The position numbers and the translations under genes were made by a program. A stretch of DNA of 64,000 nucleotides from Helicobacter sp. 13S00482-2 (GTDB taxonomy: Bacteria > Campylobacterota > Campylobacteria > Campylobacterales > Helicobacteraceae): positions 79,537 through 143,536 of the forward strand of contig NZ_MLAT01000005.1 of assembly GCF_002272795.1 (NCBI RefSeq), in the 5' to 3' direction. Below the pieces are notes generated by a model that made no database searches, was not told the DNA's origin, and was given only the letters and a program-made list of their open reading frames with translations. Position 1 is the first letter of the stretch; each line of letters starts with the position of its first letter. This document shows positions 35,902 through 45,751 of the stretch, piece by piece.

Positions 35902-37101
35902 TTAACGACCATATCTAGAATTTTTTGGAAGGAAAAAACTTCCATTATCTCTTTTTGGATTTAAAAGTTGTTCTTTGAAAATACGATAATTATCGCATCC
36001 TGACTGAAGACCTGTATCGCAAACATAGGCAAACAGATCTAAAGCCCTTTGAGCATCTTGAGGTACGCCCAGTCCTTTTTGATATAAAATACCTAAATTA
36101 TTGCAACTACTTAATACGCCTCCATCACAGGCTACTTGATAATATTTCGCTGCATAAAAATAACTCACAGGGGCTCCAGATAACCCATTGGTATAGATCC
36201 ATCCTAAATTAGCACAAGCTTTCACATCTCCAGCATTACAAGCGAGATAATTTAGATCCACAATGCCTAGTTTTGCTTTATCTACTCCATAAATATTGTT
36301 TGTATTGCTCATCAATCCTAGATTATAGCAACCCAAATCACTCCCAGCCTCACAAGCATACTTATAATACTGCAACGATTTGAAATAATCTTTAGGAACA
36401 CCTTCCCCATTGGCATACATCCAAGCTAAGTTATTACAGGCCAAGACATCTCCACCCTGACAACCTGTCATATAGAGTTGAGCAGCCTTTTCTTTATCAT
36501 TTTGATCGGCATTTTTTTGATAATCATAAATCATTGCTAAATTTGCACAAGCAGTTGCATCTCCACCGCTACAACCCATCTCATAATAGCGTTGGGCTTT
36601 TTGAATATTTGTTTGAATACCCACACCATTCATATACATCGTTCCTATTGCAAAACATCCAGCAGGATTTCCTTGATCACAAGATTGAGTAAAAAACTTG
36701 AATGCACTCTTATAGTCTCCTTCTTTGGCTGCACTAATTCCTGCTTCAAGCAACCCTTGAGCACTATCAGGAGAATTCAAATGATCTGTCATGATGGGTG
36801 TTGGCTTAGTTGTTCTTGGAGTATCAGGCTTTGGATTTGGGGCTAAGGTAGGGGGATTTTCAGATTGATTGGAATTAGAATTTTGTGTATTTGAATTCGT
36901 GTTGGTAGGAGTTTGATTTACTTGAGTGTTAGGGTTCTGATTGTTATTGATGCTAGAACCTGTTGTGCTAGGAAGATTTTGCTGAGGGGTAATATTTTGA
37001 TTTTGAGCATTAGGGTCATTATCTTCATCCGCGGCATAACCAGCAACCCCTAGAGATAGAATCAACAAGGTTATAAAAATCAAATCTCTCATCCTGAACA
37101 T
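35902..37101 (-). CDS. Secreted Sel1-repeat protein (Hcp-like)
   Basis: A 399-residue exported protein. A signal peptide (MFRMRDLIFITLLILSLG then VAGYAADED) is followed by about 85 residues of Asn/Gln/Thr/Pro-rich low-complexity linker. At least six Sel1-like TPR repeats follow (GCFAIGTMYMNGVG, ACANLAMIYDY, ACNNLAWMYANGEG, GCYNLGLM and so on), each with paired cysteines about seven residues apart, typical of the disulfide-stabilised Helicobacter cysteine-rich proteins. I start it at 37101 because CAGGAG lies eight bases upstream. Helicobacter Hcp proteins are secreted and immunogenic; the exact partner is unknown. Confidence 0.85.
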   Translation of the reverse strand: MFRMRDLIFITLLILSLGVAGYAADEDNDPNAQNQNITPQQNLPSTTGSSINNNQNPNTQVNQTPTNTNSNTQNSNSNQSENPPTLAPNPKPDTPRTTKPTPIMTDHLNSPDSAQGLLEAGISAAKEGDYKSAFKFFTQSCDQGNPAGCFAIGTMYMNGVGIQTNIQKAQRYYEMGCSGGDATACANLAMIYDYQKNADQNDKEKAAQLYMTGCQGGDVLACNNLAWMYANGEGVPKDYFKSLQYYKYACEAGSDLGCYNLGLMSNTNNIYGVDKAKLGIVDLNYLACNAGDVKACANLGWIYTNGLSGAPVSYFYAAKYYQVACDGGVLSSCNNLGILYQKGLGVPQDAQRALDLFAYVCDTGLQSGCDNYRIFKEQLLNPKRDNGSFFLPKNSRYGR

Positions 37102-37160
37102 TATCTGCACTCCTGTGTTTTTACATTTACCAAACACAGAAAGCAAAAAATATACCATTT

Positions 37161-38366
37161 TTAATGCAAGGCATTGTTAAGCTCGATTTTTTTATTGCTC
37201 CTAAAAGCTATCATTTTCCCTGTTGTGCTTTCTTGTCTGAAATGAATACCATGTTTGCCAGAAAGATCTTTTCCCTTATATAAATTGTTTGATGTGAATT
37301 CAAAATCAGGATTGATTTCAGAGATTTTTTTTGCTTCGCTTTCAGAAATTTCAAAAATTGTGCCCATCAAAACAGCAATTCCTCCATCTACGATGCAACC
37401 ATCTCCTAGACTGATTCCCGTAGAGCTATTTACCCCCAAAAGACAGTTTTTTCCAATACTGATAGGAGAAGAATTTCCACCGCTTAAAACTCCCAATATA
37501 CTTGCTCCTCCGCCAATATCAGTGCCTTCTCCAACAACAACTGAAGATGAAATTCTTCCTTCGTTCATACATGCTCCCTGTGCTCCAGCATTAAAATTCA
37601 CATAACTTGCTCCAGGCATTTGAGTGTAGCCTCCTGTTCCAAGATAAGCTCCAAATCTAGTTTTTGCAGTATCTAAAAGTCTAATATTGTCATATTGAGG
37701 AATCACTTGCATTAAATATCTAGGAAATTTATCGACAAAATCAATACTAGGGTAACTTGATCGCATTTTTAAGGGTATTTCGTTTTCTCTAAGCCACTCA
37801 AGCTCATAGGGTTTATTACCACTCCAAGCAACATTTTGCAATAAACCAAATATGCCATCGAGCATCAGACTTCTTAGCTTGGCTTTTCCAAGAGAGAGTG
37901 CCAATAATTTCATATAAGAAGTTTCTACACTTTCACATTTTGTATCCTTATATAATACAACAAAGCGAAATAGATATTCCCCATTTTCGTCTATAAGTCT
38001 ATCTTCATCAAGAGCTTTTTTTAGCTCCAAAACCACTTGGATGTTTTTATGACTAGATTTATTTTGAATTGCTTCTATCAAAAATGGGGTATAAAGCTCA
38101 ATAGCTTTGCACACAAAATCTTGATCAATCCCATAGACACATTCATTTTCACTTGAGTGGATAAGTCTCTCAGGATTGATAGCATTTGCAAATACGGCAT
38201 AAGATCCTAGATTTTCATTTGTCCAGTTTAAAACAGGGTAGGTTACACAAAGAACTTTTTTTGATTTTTGACCTAATTCAACTCTAGCGATTCCAAACCC
38301 TATTGGTGCCTTATATAGGCTTGACTTTTGATAAGTATCTACAAAGTTTTTAAATTTTTCTATCAT
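37161..38366 (-). CDS. dapD: Tetrahydrodipicolinate N-succinyltransferase DapD (epsilonproteobacterial type)
   Basis: A 401-residue enzyme of the succinylase branch of lysine and meso-diaminopimelate synthesis, which supplies peptidoglycan. The left-handed beta-helix is visible as hexapeptides at about 250-330: GAYLGTGGYTQMPGASYVN, GEGTDIGGGASILGVLSGG and GKNCLLGVNSSTGISLGDG. The long N-terminal domain is typical of the Helicobacter/Campylobacter form. It lies just upstream of the Sel1 gene on the same strand. Confidence 0.93.
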   Translation of the reverse strand: MIEKFKNFVDTYQKSSLYKAPIGFGIARVELGQKSKKVLCVTYPVLNWTNENLGSYAVFANAINPERLIHSSENECVYGIDQDFVCKAIELYTPFLIEAIQNKSSHKNIQVVLELKKALDEDRLIDENGEYLFRFVVLYKDTKCESVETSYMKLLALSLGKAKLRSLMLDGIFGLLQNVAWSGNKPYELEWLRENEIPLKMRSSYPSIDFVDKFPRYLMQVIPQYDNIRLLDTAKTRFGAYLGTGGYTQMPGASYVNFNAGAQGACMNEGRISSSVVVGEGTDIGGGASILGVLSGGNSSPISIGKNCLLGVNSSTGISLGDGCIVDGGIAVLMGTIFEISESEAKKISEINPDFEFTSNNLYKGKDLSGKHGIHFRQESTTGKMIAFRSNKKIELNNALH

Positions 38367-38498
38367 TACTCTCTCCTTGAATATAAAAGCCTATTTATAG
38401 TGTTATTTGTTTGAAAAATCAATTAAAGTGTGATATTAAGAGCTTATTGTCAATCCTAAAATCAAGGTTTCAGATATTCTAAGGATAATTAGAAAATT

Positions 38499-39413
38499 CT
38501 ATAAATAACTGAGCCATAACCATGTAGGTATAGTGATAGCACTAATGAATATACCAAATGCAATGGAACTCACTGCGATTTTGTTGTTCAGTCCAGCCCT
38601 CATAATAACTGCAGCTGAACTAATAAGAGGAGGCATAGCAGATTCCAAAAGAGCCATTCTCCAAGTATCTGTGAATTCTACTTTGGTGATAATTATCACC
38701 ATAAAAACCAGAGTGGGAACAACAATCATCCCCCAAAAAAGAACAATAAATGTATTTTTCCACTCCGTTTTAATATCTCCTATACTGATCTGAACCCCTA
38801 TGGCAAATAATGCCACAGGGGTTGCACACGCACCAAGTTGTTTGATGGGAACAAAAATCCAATCATTTATAGAAAAAGGCATAAATTTAAAGGCCAATCC
38901 TATAAGTAATGCCAAAAAAAGTGGATTTGAAGAAAGTCTCATCGTGACTGAACGAATTGTAAAAATACCTTTTCCACCAATACTCATTATTAATGGCGTG
39001 AAGATTGCAAGAGGAATGGCCGTGCATATCTGATCATATAAAATAGCTTTATTGGAGTACTCTTGACCCAAAGCTCCATAGACTAAAGGAACTCCTAAAA
39101 ATAAGGTGTTTCCTAGTGCTGATAGAAAAGCCATTGATACGGCTGTATTGCTTTCTCTTTTGAGGATTCTTTTTGCAAAAAAATACATAGCTGTTCCCCC
39201 CACAAGAGAACAACTCAATGTTGTAAGCAAAATTAATATGAGCTTAAAATCAAGCTCTATATGATAAATACCATTAAAGATTTGCGCAGGTAGTGCAAAA
39301 TTAAGCAAGAATCCCAATAAAATACCGCTTTGTTTGTTACCAACCATACGTAAAAATTTTGCCAAATAACCAAGCCCAATGAACGAAAAAACTCCATATA
39401 GTGCTAACAACAT
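38499..39413 (-). CDS. AEC-family transporter
   Basis: A 304-residue membrane protein with about ten hydrophobic helices. It has FLLNFALPAQIFNGIY near the start and ALLESAMPPLISSAAVIM near the end, in keeping with the auxin efflux carrier (AEC) superfamily, whose bacterial members move organic acids such as malate or malonate. The substrate cannot be told from sequence. It lies between the SMR gene and dapD, all leftward, with gaps of about 70 and 130 bases. Confidence 0.82.
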   Translation of the reverse strand: MLLALYGVFSFIGLGYLAKFLRMVGNKQSGILLGFLLNFALPAQIFNGIYHIELDFKLILILLTTLSCSLVGGTAMYFFAKRILKRESNTAVSMAFLSALGNTLFLGVPLVYGALGQEYSNKAILYDQICTAIPLAIFTPLIMSIGGKGIFTIRSVTMRLSSNPLFLALLIGLAFKFMPFSINDWIFVPIKQLGACATPVALFAIGVQISIGDIKTEWKNTFIVLFWGMIVVPTLVFMVIIITKVEFTDTWRMALLESAMPPLISSAAVIMRAGLNNKIAVSSIAFGIFISAITIPTWLWLSYL

Positions 39414-39485
39414 AGGAACATCACCTAATAAAAATAAAATAAAAGCGATAATTTTAGCCCTATAAAACTTTTTAGAACTTAAAGC

Positions 39486-39809
39486 TTATTTTGAAATGAG
39501 TTTCAAGCCAATAACTCCTAAAATAATCATCAACAAAAACACGATCTTTGCTAAGCTTAATTCTTCTTTGAAAACAAAAATCCCAATAATAGATACAATA
39601 CTTAGACCCAATCCCGCCCAAATTGCATAACCGATACTAAGGGGAATTCCCTTACTCGCAATTAAAAACATTCCTAGACTGATAATGAAAAATATTCCAT
39701 ACAAAGCGGTATAAAAATGATTTGATGTGCTTGTAGAAATTTTCAAAGAAAAAGCTGCCAAAGCCTCAAAAACAACTGCAAAAATAAGAAAAATCCAATA
39801 CTTCATCAT
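39486..39809 (-). CDS. Small multidrug resistance (SMR) family transporter
   Basis: A 107-residue protein with four transmembrane helices. It shows FAVVFEALAAFSLKIS with the conserved membrane glutamate of helix 1, then GYAIWAGLGLSIVSIIGIFV (the SMR signature) and FKEELSLAKI. EmrE-like and guanidinium exporters (Gdx/SugE) belong here; the sequence does not decide between them. Only one SMR gene is present, so it would act as a dual-topology homodimer. The start at 39809 (or 39806) is chosen from homology; no good ribosome site is seen, and an in-frame upstream extension overlaps ispG. Confidence 0.8.
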   Translation of the reverse strand: MMKYWIFLIFAVVFEALAAFSLKISTSTSNHFYTALYGIFFIISLGMFLIASKGIPLSIGYAIWAGLGLSIVSIIGIFVFKEELSLAKIVFLLMIILGVIGLKLISK

Positions 39810-39822
39810 TTTATTTGTTTTT

Positions 39823-40899
39823 TTATTGTTCCTGTTTAGATCGCTTGAGTGCAAGTTTTTCAACTTCCATAATAAAGGTATCTAGTATTTTATTTTCAGG
39901 AAGTTTGCATAAGATCTCACCTTCTTTAATGATAAGCCCTTCATGATTTCCAAATGCGATCGCAATATCGGCATGTTTGGCTTCTCCTAATGCATTCACC
40001 GCACACCCCATCACACTAACATTAAGTGGAGTTTTAATATGAGCGAGTCTTTTTTCTACTTCTTTGACTGCATCTACCAAATTAGCCTCAATCCTGCCGC
40101 AAGTTGGGCAAGAAATAATAGTGATACCATCTTTTTGCCCACCACTATAGCGTAAAATAGCCCTTGCAACTTTGATTTCTTCCTCTAATTCTCCAGTGAT
40201 GGATATTCTCATGGTATCGCCAATACCCTCCATCAGAAGATTTCCTAGTGCCATTGAGCTTTTTATCATGGAATGAAAAATAGTTCCTGCCTCTGTCACG
40301 CCTAAATGAAAAGGATAATCCACTAAGGGTCTGAGCATCCTATATGCTTCAATAGTTCTTTCCACATCACTAGCTTTTAGAGAGATTTTAATGTTCTCAA
40401 AACCAAAATCTTCCAACAATTTGATGTTGTAAAGAGCAGATTCAACCATACCTTTTGGAGTAGGGCCATATTTTTTATCAAACTGTTTTTCTAAACTCCC
40501 GCTATTAACACCTATCCGTATAGGAAGATTTCTTTGATTGCAAGCTTGTGCGACAGCTTTGATTCGCTCTTTTGTTCCTATGTTTCCAGGATTTATACGA
40601 ATAGCATCCACACTTTCTGCGGCAATAAGTGCGAACCGATGTCTGAAATGTATATCTGCGACGATAGGCAATGAGGAAACTTTTTTTAATTCTTTTAAGG
40701 CTTTAGCATCATTTTGATCACTCACGGCTACTCTCACAATATCCGCCCCAGCAAAATGAAGTCTATCAATTTGTTTTTTTGTAGATTCTATATCGGCTGT
40801 TTTGGTAAAAGTCATGCTTTGTACGCTTATAGGGGCACCCCCACCAATAGGGACATTTCCTATGAAAATTTGTTTGGTTTGATAACGAGGTTTCAACAT
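39823..40899 (-). CDS. ispG: 4-hydroxy-3-methylbut-2-en-1-yl diphosphate synthase IspG
   Basis: A 358-residue iron-sulfur enzyme of the non-mevalonate isoprenoid pathway. Conserved stretches: [55 protein letters not shown] and the cluster cysteines in SCPTCGR and [15 protein letters not shown]. The ATG at 40899 has AGGAAA seven bases upstream; another ATG lies one codon earlier. It is followed by the SMR gene on the same strand. Confidence 0.95.
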   Translation of the reverse strand: MLKPRYQTKQIFIGNVPIGGGAPISVQSMTFTKTADIESTKKQIDRLHFAGADIVRVAVSDQNDAKALKELKKVSSLPIVADIHFRHRFALIAAESVDAIRINPGNIGTKERIKAVAQACNQRNLPIRIGVNSGSLEKQFDKKYGPTPKGMVESALYNIKLLEDFGFENIKISLKASDVERTIEAYRMLRPLVDYPFHLGVTEAGTIFHSMIKSSMALGNLLMEGIGDTMRISITGELEEEIKVARAILRYSGGQKDGITIISCPTCGRIEANLVDAVKEVEKRLAHIKTPLNVSVMGCAVNALGEAKHADIAIAFGNHEGLIIKEGEILCKLPENKILDTFIMEVEKLALKRSKQEQ

Positions 40900-41045
40900 C
40901 ATTTTCCTTTGTTTGAAACTAGACTTTAAATTGGCGTATCGTAACATATTGGATAAAATTAAAAATAACTTGTAGGTTTATGTTATCATTATGTGTATAA
41001 AATCCACCTTTAAAAATATAAATTAACGAAATAGTTGAGACAACA

Positions 41046-43181
41046 ATGATTAAAATAAAAAACAAAATCAATCTGATTGGGAGTGTTTTAGATATTGGTT
41101 CATCTAATGGAGAATATCTATTTGCAGACCATTATCACCGAATTTACAAGTTTTCTTTGAAAGAATTTATTTTTTCATTCAGCAAACAAGTTTATAAAAA
41201 TACCGAGCCACATCATCGATATTCAAAAGCCGTGAGTTGTTCAATGGATGGCTATGTTTGTATGCCAAAAATTCAAAGCTCCATAGGAAATATTTATAGG
41301 ATAGACGAAAATGGTATTTCTGTAGCCTCTAGGGTGAGATGGCATCGAGCAGATATAAGTTTTTCAATGTTTTCAAAAGATTGTAAGTATCTAGCTACAG
41401 GCGGAGAAGATGGGAGAATCTTTATATACGCTCACCCTAGCCATAAACTTAGTACTTTTTTACCACGAAGACCTGATTATATTTCTTGTATTGTTTTTGA
41501 CTCACAATCTAAAATTGTTTGTTATGCTTCTTATGATCTAACACTCACAGTCTATAATCTACAAAAGGATTCTTTAATCTGTGTCATAGATACTCCAAGC
41601 GTTGTTGAAGATATGATTTTTTTTGAAAAAGATACAAAGATATTTTATGTCTGCAAAAGTGGGGAAACAGGTATTTTTAATCTCAAAACCAATAAAGATG
41701 AACATCAAATGAATCTTTCTCATTGGCCCACTAAGATAATGTTAAATACTGATGAAAGTTTCGTTTATATAGGCACTAGAGAGGATGTTTTGTATGTCCA
41801 AAGCCTCAAAGAAAATCTTGTTGGTTTTTCAATACAACTTTCCTCAAAAGGTGTTACCTGCATCAAAGGATTTGATGATTTTATTTTCATTTGTTTTGCT
41901 GATGGTAGTATTCAGATTATTGACAGATTCTATAAAATAGATGAATTTTTAGAGATTTTAAATCAAACAGGGTTTGAATATGCAAAAATATTTGCAGATG
42001 AGCATAATGTTTTACTCAAAACTTTAGAAGTATATAGGAGAGTTAAAAACAGCACTTGGAAAGAAGTGGTTAAAGATGTCAGTAAGCTTTTATCTTTAAA
42101 TGAAATTGAAGATGTGATCAATATCACAAGTCCTTATTTTGAAGATCCTATGAAAGAAAAAGAAATCAAAGAATATATCGCCGAAAAAGCTTTCATACAA
42201 AATTTTTTGGGTGCTTTTAGAGAGCATGACTATCCAAAGGCATATGAAATAGCCATGGATCACCCTTGTATTAAAAACCTAAATGAATACCAGATAATGG
42301 AAGAATATTTTGATAGTATCTATGACCTTGCACAACAACTCATTGTCAAAGACATCAATTCTAGCAAAGAAAAAATCCAAACATTCTTATTGCCATTTGA
42401 GCATCTGCCTGATAAAAAACCTTTGATTATGACCCTTATTAACGAATGCGACAAATATCTTTTAGCTGAAAAATATGCCAAAGCAAAAGATTTTGAAAAT
42501 TATTTTTTGCTTGTTAGCGAATGTCCTTTTCTTAAAAATACAAAAACTTACAAAAAGATGCACTTCATTTGTGAAAAAATGACTCTTCAAATCCAAGATC
42601 TTATTTCGGCAAAAAAATATCCCAAAGCTCAGGAATATTTGTATTTTTTAGCGACTATCGAGCCCTTTAAGGATTTTGCAAATAGATTTCAAAACTATCT
42701 AAATAATATTGATAAATTTATTGAGAGTTGCACAAAGAAAGATTATTTGGAGTGTTATAAAATACTCCTAGTATGCCCAGAATTAGATTCCTCAGAAGAA
42801 TATCTTGCCCTTCATGAAGAGATAAATAAGGTTTTTGAAGAAACCAAAGTTATTGCTCAAAAAGGAGAAACCGCCAAGACTTATGCTAATTTAAAAAAAT
42901 TTCTTCCTATTGAGTATTGGAGAAATAAAATTGACATCACAATGAAAATAGCCTATCTTTATGAAATCAAAAAAGCACTCAAAGATGATTCATTAAGCGT
43001 GGATTGGGAAGAAAGCTTGATTCAATACATAAAAAGATATGGTATGGATGATGAAATTTGCGAACTTTGCAATAAAGAAGAAAAACTCAAAGCAATAATG
43101 CAAGATCTTGGTGAAATTCCTAAAAAAACCTTTCAGAATATTAACCATATTCAAAGTATCATCACTTTAAATAAATCATAA
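41046..43181 (+). CDS. Cytoplasmic protein with WD40-like beta-propeller and alpha-helical solenoid
   Basis: A 711-residue protein without a signal peptide. Residues about 10-300 are built of repeated beta-strand units (CKYLATGGEDGRIFIYAHPS, IVCYASYDLTLTVYNLQKDS, FICFADGSIQIIDRF) that look like a seven-bladed WD40-type propeller. From about 310 to 700 it is helical, with TPR-like repeats (DYPKAYEIAMDHPCIKNLNE, KYPKAQEYLYFLATIEPFKD, DYLECYKILLVCPELDSSEE). I know of similar unnamed proteins in Helicobacter but no function. It starts 147 bases from the divergent ispG and is followed closely by hypA and a coiled-coil gene. A scaffold role is a guess. Confidence 0.7.
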   Translation: MIKIKNKINLIGSVLDIGSSNGEYLFADHYHRIYKFSLKEFIFSFSKQVYKNTEPHHRYSKAVSCSMDGYVCMPKIQSSIGNIYRIDENGISVASRVRWHRADISFSMFSKDCKYLATGGEDGRIFIYAHPSHKLSTFLPRRPDYISCIVFDSQSKIVCYASYDLTLTVYNLQKDSLICVIDTPSVVEDMIFFEKDTKIFYVCKSGETGIFNLKTNKDEHQMNLSHWPTKIMLNTDESFVYIGTREDVLYVQSLKENLVGFSIQLSSKGVTCIKGFDDFIFICFADGSIQIIDRFYKIDEFLEILNQTGFEYAKIFADEHNVLLKTLEVYRRVKNSTWKEVVKDVSKLLSLNEIEDVINITSPYFEDPMKEKEIKEYIAEKAFIQNFLGAFREHDYPKAYEIAMDHPCIKNLNEYQIMEEYFDSIYDLAQQLIVKDINSSKEKIQTFLLPFEHLPDKKPLIMTLINECDKYLLAEKYAKAKDFENYFLLVSECPFLKNTKTYKKMHFICEKMTLQIQDLISAKKYPKAQEYLYFLATIEPFKDFANRFQNYLNNIDKFIESCTKKDYLECYKILLVCPELDSSEEYLALHEEINKVFEETKVIAQKGETAKTYANLKKFLPIEYWRNKIDITMKIAYLYEIKKALKDDSLSVDWEESLIQYIKRYGMDDEICELCNKEEKLKAIMQDLGEIPKKTFQNINHIQSIITLNKS

Positions 43182-43191
43182 AGGAATCAGG

Positions 43192-43551
43192 ATGCATGAA
43201 TATTCTGTTGTGTCATCCCTTATAGAACTATGCGAAGAACACGCTCAAAAGAACAACGCTATTAGAATTGAAAAAATCATAGTTGGGATCGGCGAACGAA
43301 GTGGGATGGATAAAAGTTTATTCTTGAGTGCCTTTGAAACCTTCAAAGAAGAGTCTAAGGTGTGCAGGGAAGCGATTTTAGATATCATTGATGAAAAAGT
43401 TGAACTGACTTGCAAAAAATGTGGATATGTGTTTATTCCTGATAAAATTGAATATGGAATTTGTCCAAATTGTAAAAACTCGGATCTAGAAATCACCAAA
43501 GGAAGAGAGATGAATCTGTTATCTTTGGAAATGATAGGAGAAGATAAATGA
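43192..43551 (+). CDS. hypA: Hydrogenase/urease nickel incorporation protein HypA
   Basis: A 119-residue nickel chaperone. It begins MHEYSVVSSLIELCEEHA; the Met-His-Glu N terminus with His2 is the nickel site. The zinc site is CKKCGYVF ... CPNCKNS. In Helicobacter it delivers nickel to both hydrogenase and urease. It lies ten bases after the propeller gene and overlaps the next gene by four bases. With hypE/hypF (25.7-29 kb) and nikR it makes this window rich in nickel functions. Confidence 0.95.
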   Translation: MHEYSVVSSLIELCEEHAQKNNAIRIEKIIVGIGERSGMDKSLFLSAFETFKEESKVCREAILDIIDEKVELTCKKCGYVFIPDKIEYGICPNCKNSDLEITKGREMNLLSLEMIGEDK

Positions 43552-44138
43552 AGGAAGATAGAAGAATTTTTCAAGAGTTCATTCAAAAGAGTTCGGATAT
43601 AAAGGAAGTTTGGGAGATTGCAAAACTCTTTGAAGAAGAACGTGAAAGATTCAAACAAGAATCTCTTAATTATGAAACTGAGATCAAACAGGCAAAAAAG
43701 CTTTTAAAAGATTTTCGCTCACAGTGTGCGATCATAAAAAAGGAGGTGGCAGAATTACAAGCCATCAAAGATGAAAAAACAAAAGAAATACAGACCCTTA
43801 AGGAAGATATTTTTAAACAAAAAATAAAAAATAATATTTCTAGATTAAAAAAAGAAAAAGATGATATAAAAAATGAAAAAAAAGATGAGATACTTCCTAA
43901 GCCTATAGAGTTGATAGATATTTATCTAAAAGATGGGAGCATAGCAAAAGCAAAACCTACAAAGAGGGTTTTTACCGATGCTTTATATAAAAGATATAGA
44001 GTGATTTTAAAAGAAAACAAATCACTAAAAGAACAGATACTTGAATTTGAACTAGAAAATTCTAAATTAAAAATAGAACTTAGAGATTTTTACGCTGAAG
44101 ATATGCTAAAAACTAAAAGTAATTCCAAAGAAGATTGA
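43548..44138 (+). CDS. Coiled-coil protein of unknown function
   Basis: A 196-residue, highly charged protein with long heptad-rich helices (about residues 25-125: FEEERERFKQESLNYETEIK, then KKEVAELQAIKDEKTKEIQT). After a short globular patch (PIELIDIYLKDGSIAKAKP) there is a second helix near the C terminus. No signal peptide or catalytic motif is seen. Its start overlaps hypA (ATGA) and it ends six bases before lpxB, so it is part of that operon. I do not recognise a named family. Confidence 0.65.
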   Translation: MKEDRRIFQEFIQKSSDIKEVWEIAKLFEEERERFKQESLNYETEIKQAKKLLKDFRSQCAIIKKEVAELQAIKDEKTKEIQTLKEDIFKQKIKNNISRLKKEKDDIKNEKKDEILPKPIELIDIYLKDGSIAKAKPTKRVFTDALYKRYRVILKENKSLKEQILEFELENSKLKIELRDFYAEDMLKTKSNSKED

Positions 44139-44144
44139 GATTAA

Positions 44145-45212
44145 ATGAAAAAGATACTTGTTAGTGCCCTTGAACCTAGTTCGAATGTACACTTAAAAGA
44201 GTTAAAAAAACACTTAAAAGATATTCAATTTATCGGCATTTTTGATGAAGATTTAGGAATTCCACTTTATTCTCCAAAAAATTTTTCTACGATGGGATTT
44301 TTAGATGTCATTAAAAAAATAAGATTTTTTCATATGGCTAATAAAAAAATGATTTGTTTGGCTAGTGAGGCAGATATGGTGTTGTTAATGGATTCATCTT
44401 CTTTTAATATTCCTCTAGCAAAAGGTATTAAAAGAACAAATCCAAACAAGCCAATCATCTATTATATCCTCCCTCAGGTTTGGGCATGGAAATCCTGGAG
44501 AGCGAAAGAAATTGAAAAATATTGCGATAAACTTGCAGCCATATTACCTTTTGAAACAACTTTTTATGAAAAAAAAGCAACCTATGTTGGTCATCCATTG
44601 CTAGATGAAATCTCTATTTACAAACAAAATCAAGGCGGTGAAGGAATCGTTTTTATGCCTGGAAGTAGGATAGGAGAAATCAATCGAATATTTCCTATTT
44701 TTGTAGAAATTGCAAAAAAAATGAGGGATAAAAGAAAAATATTAATCATTCCTCGATCTTTTAAGAATCAAGATATAAAATCCATTTATGGAAATGGTAT
44801 TGATGAATTTGAAATTTCTTTTGACACACACAAGAGTCTTTATGAGGCTGAATTTGCTTTTATTTGTAGTGGAACGGCCACGCTTGAGGCAGCATTGATT
44901 GGAACACCTTTTGTGCTAGGTTATAAAATGAAAAAAATTGATTTTTTCATAGCAAGAATATTTGTTAAACTCTCTCGCATTGGTTTAGCGAATATATTTT
45001 ATAACGCACTCAATGGAGAATATCCTGGTAGAGGCAAAACAAAATTACACGAAGAATTAATTCAAGAAAACCTTACTTCTAAGAATTTGATAGACGCATA
45101 TATATCTCTAGATAAGGAGAAGTTTTTAATGGAATCAGCAAAAATCAGGCAATATCTAAAAAATGGAAGTGCTGAAAATATTGCAAATTGGATAAAATTA
45201 ACATTGAATTAA
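44145..45212 (+). CDS. lpxB: Lipid-A-disaccharide synthase LpxB
   Basis: A 355-residue glycosyltransferase that joins UDP-2,3-diacylglucosamine to lipid X to form the lipid A disaccharide. Motifs: VSALEPSSNVHLKEL near the start, YYILPQVWAWKSWRAKEI, YVGHPLLDEI, FMPGSRIGEINR and CSGTATLEAALIGTPFVLGY. It works at the inner face of the inner membrane. The length is slightly short for the family but the core is complete. Confidence 0.95.
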   Translation: MKKILVSALEPSSNVHLKELKKHLKDIQFIGIFDEDLGIPLYSPKNFSTMGFLDVIKKIRFFHMANKKMICLASEADMVLLMDSSSFNIPLAKGIKRTNPNKPIIYYILPQVWAWKSWRAKEIEKYCDKLAAILPFETTFYEKKATYVGHPLLDEISIYKQNQGGEGIVFMPGSRIGEINRIFPIFVEIAKKMRDKRKILIIPRSFKNQDIKSIYGNGIDEFEISFDTHKSLYEAEFAFICSGTATLEAALIGTPFVLGYKMKKIDFFIARIFVKLSRIGLANIFYNALNGEYPGRGKTKLHEELIQENLTSKNLIDAYISLDKEKFLMESAKIRQYLKNGSAENIANWIKLTLN

Positions 45213-45259
45213 CCTCAAGTTTTATATGATTACACTTTTAAGTCTAGGAGATTATAGAA

Positions 45260-45751
45260 ATGAACAAAGAACCTATCAGTCAATATGGGTATGAAAAGCT
45301 CTGCTCAGAACTGAAAAACCTCAAAGAAGTAGAGCGTCCAAATATTGTCAAAGAGATTGATGTTGCTAGATCGCACGGAGATCTCAAGGAGAATGCAGAA
45401 TATCACGCTGCAAAAGAAAAACAGCTTTTTATAGAAACTAGAATCAATGACTTGAGTCAAATCTTAAGCAACTCTCAAGTCATTGATCCATCTGAACTTT
45501 CACATGATAAAGTTAGCTTTGGAAGTACTGTCAAAATATTAAATCTAGATAATGAAAAAGAATTTATTTATAGTATCGTTGGAAGCATAGAAAGTGATCC
45601 CTCAAGTGGTCTTATATCGTTTGGCTCACCTATTGCGAGAAGTCTCATAGGAAAAACAAAAGGCGATGAAATTATCATACAGCTTCCAAATGGAGAGAAT
45701 AGCTTTGAAATTTTGGAAGTTTTTTATCAAGATATAAAGTTTGAAAAATGA
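45260..45751 (+). CDS. greA: Transcription elongation factor GreA
   Basis: A 163-residue factor that stimulates transcript cleavage by stalled RNA polymerase. The N-terminal coiled coil carries ARSHGDLKENAEYHAAKEKQ, with the acidic tip residues of the family (the Asp and Glu of GDLKENAEY). The C-terminal FKBP-like domain ends SLIGKTKGDEIIIQLPNGE. It follows lpxB after 47 bases and overlaps dut by four bases. Confidence 0.96.
   Translation: MNKEPISQYGYEKLCSELKNLKEVERPNIVKEIDVARSHGDLKENAEYHAAKEKQLFIETRINDLSQILSNSQVIDPSELSHDKVSFGSTVKILNLDNEKEFIYSIVGSIESDPSSGLISFGSPIARSLIGKTKGDEIIIQLPNGENSFEILEVFYQDIKFEK

Noticed and set aside
43245..43658. A 137-codon frame on the minus strand across hypA and the coiled-coil gene
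   Set aside because: It overlaps two genes with good starts and a translational overlap; the translation is composition noise.
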